NCBI GenBank assembly: GCA_045536965.1
Contig: JAZSON010000026.1
Span: 1-53,485, forward strand
Length of the DNA stretch: 53,485 nt
Direction of reading: 5' to 3'
DNA from: UBA5448 sp045536965
GTDB taxonomy: Bacteria > Bacillota > Clostridia > Oscillospirales > SIG627
In this document: piece after piece, positions 1-7,924 of the stretch
Position numbering within the stretch: position 1 is the first letter of the stretch
Layout: every line of letters begins with the position of its first letter
Position numbers and translations under genes: made by a program
The notes under the pieces: generated by a model
Database searches by the model: none
Told to the model about the DNA's origin: nothing
What the model saw: only the letters and a program-made list of their open reading frames with translations

Positions 1-104
1 TCATTTGGTTTGTCTTCCTAAGACCGCTTGGCCTCCGACTTCTCGCAAACTCACCCGTCACGCTCCGCGTGCCTCGGGTTCTTTCTCTTGCTCTTGTCAA
101 AACA
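1..104. other. left edge, no gene recognised
   Basis: This stretch lies beyond the terminator of the tRNA unit. I see no convincing reading frame, tRNA or repeat in it. It may be the edge of a neighbouring feature cut by the window. Confidence 0.4.
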
Positions 105-130
105 AAAAACCACCCGCTTGGGTGGTTTTT
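105..130 (-). terminator. intrinsic terminator of the tRNA unit
   Basis: An 11-bp perfect stem (arms AAAAACCACCC and GGGTGGTTTTT) with a 4-nt loop is followed on the minus strand by a T-rich tract. It sits just beyond the 3' end of the tRNA-Trp gene and ends that transcription unit. Confidence 0.85.
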
Positions 131-134
131 GTTT

Positions 135-210
135 TGGCAGGGGCAGAAGGACTTGAACCCTCGGCACGCGGTTTTGGAGACCGCTGCTCTACCAACTGAG
201 CTATGCCCCT
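135..210 (-). tRNA. tRNA-Trp (CCA anticodon)
   Basis: The minus strand folds as a full 76-nt cloverleaf. The 7-bp acceptor stem is AGGGGCA/TGCCCCT, the anticodon stem is GCGGT/ACCGC around the loop CTCCAAA (anticodon CCA), and the T-arm contains GTTCAAGTC. The discriminator is G and the CCA tail is encoded. It is the distal member of a two-tRNA unit. Confidence 0.95.
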
Positions 211-245
211 ATCTTATTTCGTTTCCGTTTCTTCCCCTAAATGCT

Positions 246-322
246 TGGTGGGCCTTCAGGGACTCGAACCCCGGACCAGCCGGTTATGAGCCGGCCGCTC
301 TGACCAACTGAGCTAAAGGCCC
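246..322 (-). tRNA. tRNA with CAT anticodon (elongator Met or Ile2)
   Basis: A 77-nt cloverleaf with acceptor GGGCCTT/AAGGCCC, discriminator A and encoded CCA. The anticodon loop is CTCATAA (anticodon CAT). The last three base pairs of the anticodon stem are not the G-C triplet of initiator tRNA, and position 1 pairs with 72, so this is not the initiator. Elongator Met and lysidine-modified Ile2 cannot be separated with certainty by eye. It is cotranscribed with tRNA-Trp. Confidence 0.93.
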
Positions 323-338
323 TCGCTGACACCATGTA

Positions 339-367
339 AGTATAACAAACCAAAATGTATTTGTCAA
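339..367 (-). promoter_or_regulatory. sigma-A promoter of the tRNA unit
   Basis: On the minus strand TTGACA (362-367) and TATACT (339-344) are separated by exactly 17 bp, directly upstream of the CAT-anticodon tRNA gene. Confidence 0.85.
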
Positions 368-418
368 GAGCAAGATTGTAAAAAACATATTTTTTTGATT
401 CTTTCTGTCCCCGCCCAC

Positions 419-447
419 TTGACGGCAAAAAAACATTATGCTATAAT
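419..447 (+). promoter_or_regulatory. sigma-A promoter of the response regulator/protease unit
   Basis: TTGACG (419-424) and TATAAT (442-447) with a 17-bp spacer. The predicted start near 454 leaves a leader of roughly 95 nt before the response regulator. Confidence 0.85.
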
Positions 448-549
448 GTGAATAAATTTTGAAAAAACTGCAAATCTTGTTAACATTTGAGTATTTCCCC
501 GTAAACCAAACCCAAAATACACGTCTTTTCTTACCGAAAGGAATATATT

Positions 550-1236
550 ATGCAAAAAGCACTCATCATCAGTAATGACACCACCGTTTCGGATGCCATC
601 CAAACCCATCTTGAAAACGAACAGTACGATGTAAAAATTGCAAACGATGGCGCCATCGGTATTGCGGCCTGCCGCATCTTTGAGCCCGATATTGTTTTGC
701 TCGACATCGATCTGCCAAGCAAAGACGGGTTTCAAATCTGCCGCGAAATCCGCGAATGGTCAAATGTGCCGCTCATTTTTGTTTCTCCCAAAAATGATGT
801 GTTCAATATTGTATTGGCACTTGAACTGGGCGCCGATGATTTCGTTGGCTCCCCCTTTGAGCCCAAAGAACTTTCGGCCCGCATCAAAGCCGTCATCCGT
901 CGTTGTTTAAACCGCAACAATCAACTGGACAGCGATGTCATTCGATTTGAAAACATGGAGATCAGTCTCGCCCGTCACGAATTGCGTCTGCGTGGTAAAC
1001 TCATCGACATTCCGCACAAAGAACTGGAACTTTTATATTTTTTGGCCGCCAATTACAACCATGTTTTCACCCGAGATCAACTGCTTGACAAAGTTTGGAG
1101 CTTTGACTACGCAGGTGACACACGCACTGTGGACGTACACATCAAACGTCTTCGTAAAAAACTGGAGGGTGTCAGCGCACATTGGTCGCTGAAAACCATT
1201 TGGGCTGTCGGTTACAAATTCGAAGTCACCGAATGA
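550..1236 (+). CDS. OmpR/PhoB-type response regulator with degenerate receiver
   Basis: The 228-residue protein has a receiver domain (about 1-120) and a winged-helix DNA-binding domain (about 130-226, ending in 'TIWAVGYKF'). The phosphoacceptor Asp is present (D52, in 'IVLLDIDLP'), but other switch residues deviate. The N-terminal acidic pair reads N9-D10, the switch Thr is S79, and the invariant Lys before the cis-Pro is S101 ('VGSPF' where 'VTKPF' is usual). In the family that Lys is needed for phosphorylation-dependent signalling, so conventional activation is doubtful (inference). No histidine kinase is adjacent. The next gene, 33 bp downstream, encodes the pseudokinase-HtrA fusion and is probably cotranscribed. 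A Shine-Dalgarno AAAGGA precedes the ATG. Target genes are unknown. Confidence 0.9.
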   Translation: MQKALIISNDTTVSDAIQTHLENEQYDVKIANDGAIGIAACRIFEPDIVLLDIDLPSKDGFQICREIREWSNVPLIFVSPKNDVFNIVLALELGADDFVGSPFEPKELSARIKAVIRRCLNRNNQLDSDVIRFENMEISLARHELRLRGKLIDIPHKELELLYFLAANYNHVFTRDQLLDKVWSFDYAGDTRTVDVHIKRLRKKLEGVSAHWSLKTIWAVGYKFEVTE

Positions 1237-1269
1237 CCCAAATTAAATTGATATGTTAAGGATGAAAAT

Positions 1270-3297
1270 ATGAAGATCATTGTATTCGGCGAGTGTATCT
1301 ATACCCAAACGGCCAATGGCGTTGTTTGTCTCGGCAATCATATAGAGGTTGCTCTACATGCAGCCAAATTAGGTGCCGATGTTGCCTTCATCTCCGCCGT
1401 TGATACCTCCCCCCTCGCCGATCTGGCACTTGCTTATTTGAATGAAAACGGCATCGACACCACACATGTCGCCCGCCTTTCCACCCCACCCGAAGAAACA
1501 GACGTTGTATTCCTCCCTTTTGAATCCATCCCCCTACCGAAGCGTTTGCCCGATGCCGACCTTTGTTATTTTACTGCCCGTCCTTTACGCGGCCTCGTTT
1601 CGGAAAACACCTTGAAAACACTTCTTACACTGGGTGAATATCCCACTGTGGCCGCAGATTTCACGGCATATTCCGCGCCGCTGGATACCCTTTATAACGA
1701 TGCGGTTTTGAGCCAAAGCACAATCCTGCGTTTTTCTTCCGACAATCCTGCTTATCTCAACCGCGGCATGGATGATTTTTCCGACTTCATGCGGGAAAAA
1801 TTCCCCTCACTCCACTATTTTTACACCGAGCCCTCCCCCGATAAAACCACCTTTTACGATGCTGAAACCTCTATAATCCACGACTGCGAACTCCCAAAAG
1901 GCCTCGCGTCGGAATTTTGGAACAACCGTTTCTTAACCACCCTTCTTTGCGCCGTCAGCGGCGGACATGAGCCAGAGGATGCCATTGAAAATGCAAAAAA
2001 ACTCATGCGGCATATCTGCGAAAAAGGAGAATCTCTCCCCTATCCGAAATCGCTCTGTCATGATGTAATCCCCCCGTTATACACCACCCGCCCTAAAAAA
2101 ACTCGCCCCTCTAAAGGGAACCTGCTTACCACGGTGTACGCCATTTTGATCTCTGTTGCATTCATCGTCTCCACCTCCTTCGCCGCATATTTTTTCATTG
2201 CATTGCAGTACCCCTATACCGACATGGAGCAATACGGCGAAACAGAAGAAGAACAGCAAGAAAACACCCACTCATTCCCGCCGCTTTCCGAACGTCCGCT
2301 TTACACGGGTGATGATATTACGGTCCCCGACATCGAACAGTCCCAAAGCACTCCCCTGCTGACATCCCAAGAAATCATTGAAATGACCAAGCCCTCGGTG
2401 GTATGTGTACTAAGCGATCTGGGCGAAGGTACAGGTTTTATCCTCACCGAAACAGGTTACATCGTCACCAATCATCACATTGTAGATCAAAGCACGCGTT
2501 TCACTGTCATTTTACACGATGATACCGTTTACGATGCCCATTTCGTCGGCAGCGATGAACTGACCGACATTGCGGTGTTAAAGATTGAACCCGGTGACAC
2601 CCCTCTTCGTCCCATCCCCCTCGGAAACTCCGAAGCGATCCGCGAAGGCGATGCGGTCATAGCCATCGGCTCACCGGGCGGCTCCCAATTTGCGGGCACG
2701 GCGACGGGTGGCATGGTCTCGGCCGCCTATCGACGTCTGACCACCTCGGCTTTATCGGGAGACGGTTCCCGTACACTTTGGGTCATTCAAACCGACACCG
2801 CCGTCAATTTCGGCAGTTCGGGCGGCCCTCTTCTCAATATGCGCGGACAGATCATCGGCATCAATACCTTAAAATATGCCGAACTCTATTTTGAAGGTCT
2901 CGGATTCTCCCTTCCCATCAACGGCGTTATGGATATTGTCAACATCCTGATGAAAAACGGCGCAGTGACCGAGTATCCCCAAAATTGCTTTGCCAAATCA
3001 AACGTTTCTCTCGGTATCACAGTCACCCCTTTGACCAAAGCCCAACTGGAAGAAAACAACATTTCTTACGGTCTTCTCGTCGAATCGGTCGCCACAAACA
3101 GCAACGCCGCACTTGATGGCGTTTTAGCAGGCGATATCGTACTCGCCATCGACGGAAAAGAAGCCAACTCCTCCCTGCAACTTCGGAATATCGTATACGA
3201 TCATTACGCAGGCGAAAAGTTGACGCTGCGCATCTGTCGAAACAAAAAAACACTTGATATCACCATCACCCTCCGCGACCAAACCAAAAACAAATAA
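1270..3297 (+). CDS. PfkB-like pseudokinase fused to membrane HtrA/DegP protease
   Basis: A 675-residue fusion. Residues 1 to about 260 resemble the ribokinase/PfkB fold: it opens 'MKIIVFGECIYT', has the 'AAKLGADVAFISAVD' segment, and ends in the helix pair that normally follows the GAGD motif. That motif is absent (214-219 read SEFWNN), so catalytic Asp and anion hole are gone. A single membrane helix lies at about 286-312, then an acidic linker. An S1C/HtrA protease domain follows (about 365-565) with the triad H403 ('TNHHIV'), D433 ('ELTDIAVLKI') and S517 ('GSSGGPL'). A PDZ domain is at about 575-670. Topology with kinase fold inside and protease outside the membrane is inferred. HtrA proteins degrade or sense misfolded envelope proteins. 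The sugar-kinase-like part could bind a cytoplasmic ligand, but this is not shown. Second gene after a degenerate response regulator. Confidence 0.9.
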   Translation: MKIIVFGECIYTQTANGVVCLGNHIEVALHAAKLGADVAFISAVDTSPLADLALAYLNENGIDTTHVARLSTPPEETDVVFLPFESIPLPKRLPDADLCYFTARPLRGLVSENTLKTLLTLGEYPTVAADFTAYSAPLDTLYNDAVLSQSTILRFSSDNPAYLNRGMDDFSDFMREKFPSLHYFYTEPSPDKTTFYDAETSIIHDCELPKGLASEFWNNRFLTTLLCAVSGGHEPEDAIENAKKLMRHICEKGESLPYPKSLCHDVIPPLYTTRPKKTRPSKGNLLTTVYAILISVAFIVSTSFAAYFFIALQYPYTDMEQYGETEEEQQENTHSFPPLSERPLYTGDDITVPDIEQSQSTPLLTSQEIIEMTKPSVVCVLSDLGEGTGFILTETGYIVTNHHIVDQSTRFTVILHDDTVYDAHFVGSDELTDIAVLKIEPGDTPLRPIPLGNSEAIREGDAVIAIGSPGGSQFAGTATGGMVSAAYRRLTTSALSGDGSRTLWVIQTDTAVNFGSSGGPLLNMRGQIIGINTLKYAELYFEGLGFSLPINGVMDIVNILMKNGAVTEYPQNCFAKSNVSLGITVTPLTKAQLEENNISYGLLVESVATNSNAALDGVLAGDIVLAIDGKEANSSLQLRNIVYDHYAGEKLTLRICRNKKTLDITITLRDQTKNK

Positions 3298-3304
3298 ACC
3301 ACTA

Positions 3305-3336
3305 AACATTCCCGTTTCAAGCGGGAATGTTTTTTT
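3305..3336 (+). terminator. intrinsic terminator
   Basis: A 10-bp stem (AACATTCCCG/CGGGAATGTT) with a 7-nt loop followed by a T tract, directly after the protease fusion gene. Confidence 0.88.
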
Positions 3337-3366
3337 GCCAAATAGCTGAATTTTCTGTGAATATCA

Positions 3367-3395
3367 TTGATATCACACTGAGGTCATGATATAAT
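3367..3395 (+). promoter_or_regulatory. sigma-A promoter
   Basis: TTGATA (3367-3372) and TATAAT (3390-3395) separated by 17 bp, about 60 bp upstream of the membrane protein gene at 3456. Confidence 0.75.
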
Positions 3396-3455
3396 GAAAA
3401 TAACATTTCATGATCATAATTTATTTGCTTTATAAGCTCAATTTCGGGGGAATCC

Positions 3456-4475
3456 ATGGGAATTAAAAAATACTTTTCCAAATATAAAAATCTTCGTCGC
3501 ATTCTGTACTTACTTTTCATTTCGCTTTCTTTTTGTCTGACAGCAGGTGAAATCGGCATGCTGTCCACCCTTCCCTTTGCCGTTTTCATCCCCTTTGCCG
3601 CTACATTCTTTTATTATGAGCCCCTTTCCGCGGCAGCCATTGCCGCCCTTTCGGCCGCGGCCGTTTCCATTGCTTCGGGAAAACCGCTCACCTTTATTTT
3701 TCTCTATTTCTTCGCAGCCGCCGCATCCACACTCCTGCTTTCTTTTGTCGCCCGCTTTGTGATCACGGCTGTGAACATTCGTCGCATCGTGCGCGTTTCT
3801 TTGTCATCCCTCTTGCTTTTCTCACTATGCATCGCCTATTTTTTCACCTTTGGCAATCCCCTCTCGGCTCTGATTTCCAAAAATGATGCCCGCGACTACC
3901 TCGCCGACACCTATCCAAGTGTTTCTTTTTCCATCGAAAACACTTCTTTTAACACTTTAACACGGCGTTATGAACACACCGTTTCATTTTATTCCCTCGG
4001 TGAATCCCGCCGCGCCACTCTCTCGCTCGGAGACTTGACAAACGACGGTTATTTTCAGTACGTTACGGGACTTGACATCACCCGTTGCCGCACAAAACTT
4101 ATGAAACTGTTACGCACCGTCACAAACGCCCCCTTAACCCCTTATAGTATTATATCTCCCACCGTATCGGCCGACAAAAGGCTGTCCCCCGACGGAAACA
4201 ACACATTCTTGGACGATAAAATCTGCCATTACGTTGCCTTTGACTTCGAAACGCCTTCCGAAACCGATTTTAAGGAGGCATGCGAACCCTTGGTCAAAGC
4301 CATCCTTTCCTCTGATTTTCCCTTCACCACCATCACTTTTTACGGCGGTCTCGGCACCCGCACCAATACTTTTTTGTATGAATTGACCCTTACCCCGCAA
4401 AGCGATGTCGATGCTGCTTACAAAGATGTTAAGCCCTTCGACAAAAAATCCTACGAAGCACTACAAAAATCCTAA
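3456..4475 (+). CDS. membrane protein of unknown function
   Basis: I do not recognise this 339-residue protein. Its N-terminal half carries four or five hydrophobic segments (roughly residues 14-33, 36-53, 57-74, 76-100 and 110-130), rich in Ala, Phe, Leu and Ser. After about residue 135 it becomes a soluble, mixed alpha/beta domain with no motif that I can name. It has its own promoter, a GGGGGA Shine-Dalgarno 8 bases before the ATG, and no close partner. The next gene (mtlD) also has its own promoter. The domain after the membrane part may lie outside the membrane, but the topology is uncertain. Confidence 0.75.
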   Translation: MGIKKYFSKYKNLRRILYLLFISLSFCLTAGEIGMLSTLPFAVFIPFAATFFYYEPLSAAAIAALSAAAVSIASGKPLTFIFLYFFAAAASTLLLSFVARFVITAVNIRRIVRVSLSSLLLFSLCIAYFFTFGNPLSALISKNDARDYLADTYPSVSFSIENTSFNTLTRRYEHTVSFYSLGESRRATLSLGDLTNDGYFQYVTGLDITRCRTKLMKLLRTVTNAPLTPYSIISPTVSADKRLSPDGNNTFLDDKICHYVAFDFETPSETDFKEACEPLVKAILSSDFPFTTITFYGGLGTRTNTFLYELTLTPQSDVDAAYKDVKPFDKKSYEALQKS

Positions 4476-4492
4476 CAAATTTCGCCATTGAC

Positions 4493-4521
4493 TTGTCTTT
4501 TGTTTCGATTTGTGGTATAAA
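4493..4521 (+). promoter_or_regulatory. promoter of mtlD-tgt-LCP-sortase operon
   Basis: TTGTCT (4493-4498), 17-bp spacer, and TATAAA (4516-4521) with an upstream TGG that makes an extended -10 element. The downstream gene starts at 4575. Confidence 0.65.
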
Positions 4522-4574
4522 TAAATTGAATATCGATGCGTATTATAAATTGATTATAAAAGGAGCCAAACATT

Positions 4575-5729
4575 ATGAAACAAGCGGTTGTCTTTGGAGC
4601 CGGAAACATCGGACGAGGATTGGTAGGCAGAATATTTCACGAAGCAGGCTACCATGTATCCTTTGTTGATGTCAATCCGCTTTTGATTGAAGCCCTCAAT
4701 AAAACCCACGCTTATCCCCTCTATGTAACCATGGGAGATCACTATGATAAAATGATGATCACCGATGTAGAAGTGGTAGACGGAAAAGATATGGAGGCCG
4801 TATGCAGCGCGGTCAACAATGCCGATATCGCCGCCACCGCCATCGGTGTCAACGTCCTGCCCATCATCGCTCGCACCATCGCCACCGTTATCCGCGACCG
4901 CAAAGCAAAAAATCTGGGCAAATTCAATTTTGTTCTGTGCGAAAATAAGATCGATGTCCATTTGACCATGCGCGGTTATTTGCGCGATCTGTTAGACGAT
5001 GAGACATTTGCCTACGCCGAAGAAAACATCGGTTTTTGCCAATCCTCCATCGGCTGCATGGTCCCTGCGCCCCCAAAAGAACTGATCGCACAAGATCCTT
5101 TGATCATCTGTGTTGAAAACTACAATAAGATCTATACCGATGCAAGCGGTGCCATCGGCGCTCTTCCCGAAATCAACAACCTCATCGCATACGAGCCTTT
5201 CTCTTATTACATCAACCGCAAACTGTTCATGCACAACATGAGCCATTGCGTGACCGCCTATTTCGGCTATCAAAAGGGATATACCTATATTTGGGAAGCC
5301 ATAGCCGACCCCGAAATCCGCAAACTGACCGCCACCGCCCTTGACGAAGTGGCCGAAGCCATGTCCCGCCATTATAAAACCGACAAAAAAGAGCTTCTCG
5401 AACATGGCGAGGATCTCATGAATCGGTATGCCAACAAGTTGCTCGGTGATACCGTCGCCCGTGTCGGCGGCGACCCCGTTCGCAAATTAAACAGAGCCGA
5501 CCGTCTCGTCGGTGCCGCCCTCTTCTGTCTTGAAAACGGCGTTGAACCCACCGTTCTTCCCGCCGCCATCCGTCTCGGCTTCAATTTCTCCCCCGAAAAC
5601 GATCCCTCTGCCGAGACCGTCCGTGCCTTCATGGCAGAACATACCCCCGAAGAAGCTCTTGAGCATTTTTGCGGCTTAACCTCCACCGATCCGCTCTTTG
5701 CTCGTGTATTAAAGGAGTTCCATGTCTGA
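4575..5729 (+). CDS. mtlD: mannitol-1-phosphate 5-dehydrogenase
   Basis: Interconverts mannitol 1-phosphate and fructose 6-phosphate with NAD(H) in the cytoplasm. The 384 residues match the family length. The N-terminal Rossmann motif is 'FGAGNIGRG' (7-15). The C-terminal domain holds the conserved stretch 'HNMSHCVTAYFGY' after a Lys at the active site. No mannitol PTS genes or regulator are in the window, which is unusual for mtlD. Instead its stop codon overlaps the start of tgt by 8 nt, so the two are translationally coupled. The enzyme may therefore serve mannitol formation or redox balance rather than uptake (inference). The start has an AAAGGAG Shine-Dalgarno. Confidence 0.93.
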   Translation: MKQAVVFGAGNIGRGLVGRIFHEAGYHVSFVDVNPLLIEALNKTHAYPLYVTMGDHYDKMMITDVEVVDGKDMEAVCSAVNNADIAATAIGVNVLPIIARTIATVIRDRKAKNLGKFNFVLCENKIDVHLTMRGYLRDLLDDETFAYAEENIGFCQSSIGCMVPAPPKELIAQDPLIICVENYNKIYTDASGAIGALPEINNLIAYEPFSYYINRKLFMHNMSHCVTAYFGYQKGYTYIWEAIADPEIRKLTATALDEVAEAMSRHYKTDKKELLEHGEDLMNRYANKLLGDTVARVGGDPVRKLNRADRLVGAALFCLENGVEPTVLPAAIRLGFNFSPENDPSAETVRAFMAEHTPEEALEHFCGLTSTDPLFARVLKEFHV

Positions 5730-6858
5730 TTTCACTTTAATCAAAAAAGAAGGGAATGCGCGGCGCGGCCGATTCAAAACGGTACATGGCACCATCGAAA
5801 CCCCCGTTTTTATGAACGTGGCAACCGCTGCAGCCATCCGCGGCGGCATTTCAGCCTTTGATCTTTCCAATCTTGATTGTCAGGTAATGCTGTGCAACAC
5901 CTATCATCTCCACCTCCGCCTGGGCGAAGAAATCATCCGCGATCTCGGTGGATTGCAGGGATTTACGGGGTGGCAAGGTCCCACCTTGACCGATAGCGGC
6001 GGCTTTCAAGTATTTTCATTGGCAGGCTTGAGAAAAATCACCGAAGAAGGGGTCACCTTTCAAAGCCATATCGATGGAAAGCGCATTTTTATGGGTCCCG
6101 AGGAAAGCATGCAAATTCAATCCGCTCTCGGCTCCACCATCGCCATGGCTTTCGATGAGTGTCTTGCCAATCCCGCCACTTATGACAACACCAAAATCAG
6201 TGTTGCCCGCACCACCCGCTGGCTCGAGCGGTGCAAAATCGAGCACGACAAGTGCAACAACACGCCCGGCGCCGTCAACCCTCACCAACTTCTTTTCGGC
6301 ATCAATCAGGGCAGTGTTTTCGAGGATATCCGTATAGAGCACATGAAAACCATCGCCGCGATGGATTTAGACGGTTATGCCATTGGCGGCCTCGCCGTTG
6401 GGGAAGCCACCGAAGATATGTACCGCATCATCGAAGCCGTTGAGCCCTATATGCCGACCGATAAGCCCCGTTATTTGATGGGTGTCGGCACCTGCTCCAA
6501 TATTTTGGAAGCAGTGGCGCGCGGTGTGGACTTTTTTGACTGTGTCATGCCCAGTCGCAACGCGCGACATGGACATCTTTGCACTTGGGACGGCGTCATC
6601 AACTTAAACAATAAAAAATACGAGCGCGATCCCGCTCCCATCGACAGCCGTTGCGGTTGCCCTACCTGCCAAAATCATTCCCGCGCCTATTTGCGCCATC
6701 TGCTCAAAGCAGACGAAATGCTGTTCCACCGTTTGGCCGTACAACACAATCTGTATTTTTACAACCATCTCATGCAAGTAATTCGCGATGCGCTGGACGA
6801 AGGAACGTTTGCGTCTTTGCGCGCATCTCTCAGCCCCGTTTTATCCAAGCGTATCTAA
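5722..6858 (+). CDS. tgt: queuine/preQ1 tRNA-guanine transglycosylase
   Basis: Exchanges guanine at position 34 of tRNAs with GUN anticodons for a queuosine precursor (preQ1 in most bacteria, queuine in scavengers). The 378-residue TIM-barrel protein has 'TLTDSGGFQVFSL' with the general acid/base Asp, 'IGGLAVGE', the nucleophile region 'FDCVMPSRNARHGHL', and the zinc site CGC-PTC plus His near residues 312-342. It overlaps mtlD by 8 nt, and the next gene starts 15 bp on. queA and yajC, the customary neighbours of tgt in Firmicutes, are not here. Confidence 0.96.
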   Translation: MSDFTLIKKEGNARRGRFKTVHGTIETPVFMNVATAAAIRGGISAFDLSNLDCQVMLCNTYHLHLRLGEEIIRDLGGLQGFTGWQGPTLTDSGGFQVFSLAGLRKITEEGVTFQSHIDGKRIFMGPEESMQIQSALGSTIAMAFDECLANPATYDNTKISVARTTRWLERCKIEHDKCNNTPGAVNPHQLLFGINQGSVFEDIRIEHMKTIAAMDLDGYAIGGLAVGEATEDMYRIIEAVEPYMPTDKPRYLMGVGTCSNILEAVARGVDFFDCVMPSRNARHGHLCTWDGVINLNNKKYERDPAPIDSRCGCPTCQNHSRAYLRHLLKADEMLFHRLAVQHNLYFYNHLMQVIRDALDEGTFASLRASLSPVLSKRI

Positions 6859-6873
6859 AAGGAGGTTCACAAC

Positions 6874-7911
6874 ATGAAATATTCACTGCGCAATTTTCTG
6901 CTCGCTCTCATCGTCGGCCTCGTGCTGTTCGGAGCGATCGGCTTTGCCGTTTCAGACTATGCGCAAGATTTCATTGTAGATTTGTTCACCCCCAACATTT
7001 CGGAAGATGAGCCCGAAGAAGAGGATGACAACGATACCACAACCGACACCGACGCGAATACTCCCATTGCCGACAGTGGAGAATCCATGACCTTTTTGGT
7101 GGTCACCCTCTCGCAGCAGGATAAAATCGAATCGGCAGAAGTGGTAAAATTAAAAGAATCGGGGAATCATACAGTCATCATTTCCCTTCCCTCTAACATG
7201 ATGATGTCCGATAAGAGCACCCTGCTCTTGTTGGAAGATATGTATACCACATTCGGCCTCTCTTACGTCCGCGGCATGGCCACTGCATATACAGGTCTCC
7301 CCATCGACGGAACCTTTGTGTGTTATAACGACAATATCGACGAGATCGTTTCCATCTGCGGAAAAATTTCGGTCAATCTTTCGGATAACATACCGGCAGA
7401 CGGCAAAACCTTCCGGAAAGGTATAAACTCACTCAACGGAGAAAATACCCTATCCTTGCTCACCGCCGCAAAAAAAGCTTCGGTTGCCGTTTCCACCCGT
7501 GTCCGACGCGAAGTGCTTTTAGGCATCATGCATGCCATGCTTAAACAAGACAACACGGGAAGAATGTGCATCGATGCGCAATATCCCGAGCTTCTTTCCT
7601 ATATCGATACCACCTTCCCCCTTTCGGAATTCACCAATCGTCAAAATTTTCTCACACAAAGTGTATCGTACAAGGTAAACAGCGCGATCCTGCCGGGCGA
7701 AGAGTCTCTTTATGAGTACACCCCTCTCCCCGATAAGCTCGACACTGTAGACCCCTTTGAAGGACAACCGGATCCGGATGCGGGGAATGGTACACTCGAA
7801 GATCCGTCAATCCCGTCAACCCCCTCCACCCCCGAAGTCAATATCGTTTCTGTCACCGTGTATCTTCCTAAAATCGAAGCGGCGTTGAACGCTTATAAAT
7901 CCTACCGCTGA
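6874..7911 (+). CDS. divergent LytR-CpsA-Psr (LCP)-like membrane protein
   Basis: A 345-residue protein with one N-terminal membrane helix (about 8-28), an acidic Asp/Glu/Thr linker, an extracytoplasmic domain (about 75-265), and a Pro/Ser/Thr-rich tail. The domain follows the order of LCP proteins: a strand ending 'VVTLSQQDKIESAEVV', 'NHTVIISLPSNMMM', the 'GTFVCYNDNIDEIVSICG' helix, 'LNGENTLSLLT' (compare the LCP 'LNGEQALAY'), and a final 'RREVLLGIMHAML' helix. The Arg residues that hold the polyprenyl pyrophosphate and the usual metal-binding Asp are not evident, so glycopolymer ligase activity is doubtful. It lies 13 bp before a class B sortase gene, suggesting a joint envelope role. The LCP assignment is by pattern only. 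Confidence 0.6.
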   Translation: MKYSLRNFLLALIVGLVLFGAIGFAVSDYAQDFIVDLFTPNISEDEPEEEDDNDTTTDTDANTPIADSGESMTFLVVTLSQQDKIESAEVVKLKESGNHTVIISLPSNMMMSDKSTLLLLEDMYTTFGLSYVRGMATAYTGLPIDGTFVCYNDNIDEIVSICGKISVNLSDNIPADGKTFRKGINSLNGENTLSLLTAAKKASVAVSTRVRREVLLGIMHAMLKQDNTGRMCIDAQYPELLSYIDTTFPLSEFTNRQNFLTQSVSYKVNSAILPGEESLYEYTPLPDKLDTVDPFEGQPDPDAGNGTLEDPSIPSTPSTPEVNIVSVTVYLPKIEAALNAYKSYR

Positions 7912-7924
7912 GGAAAAAATATAT

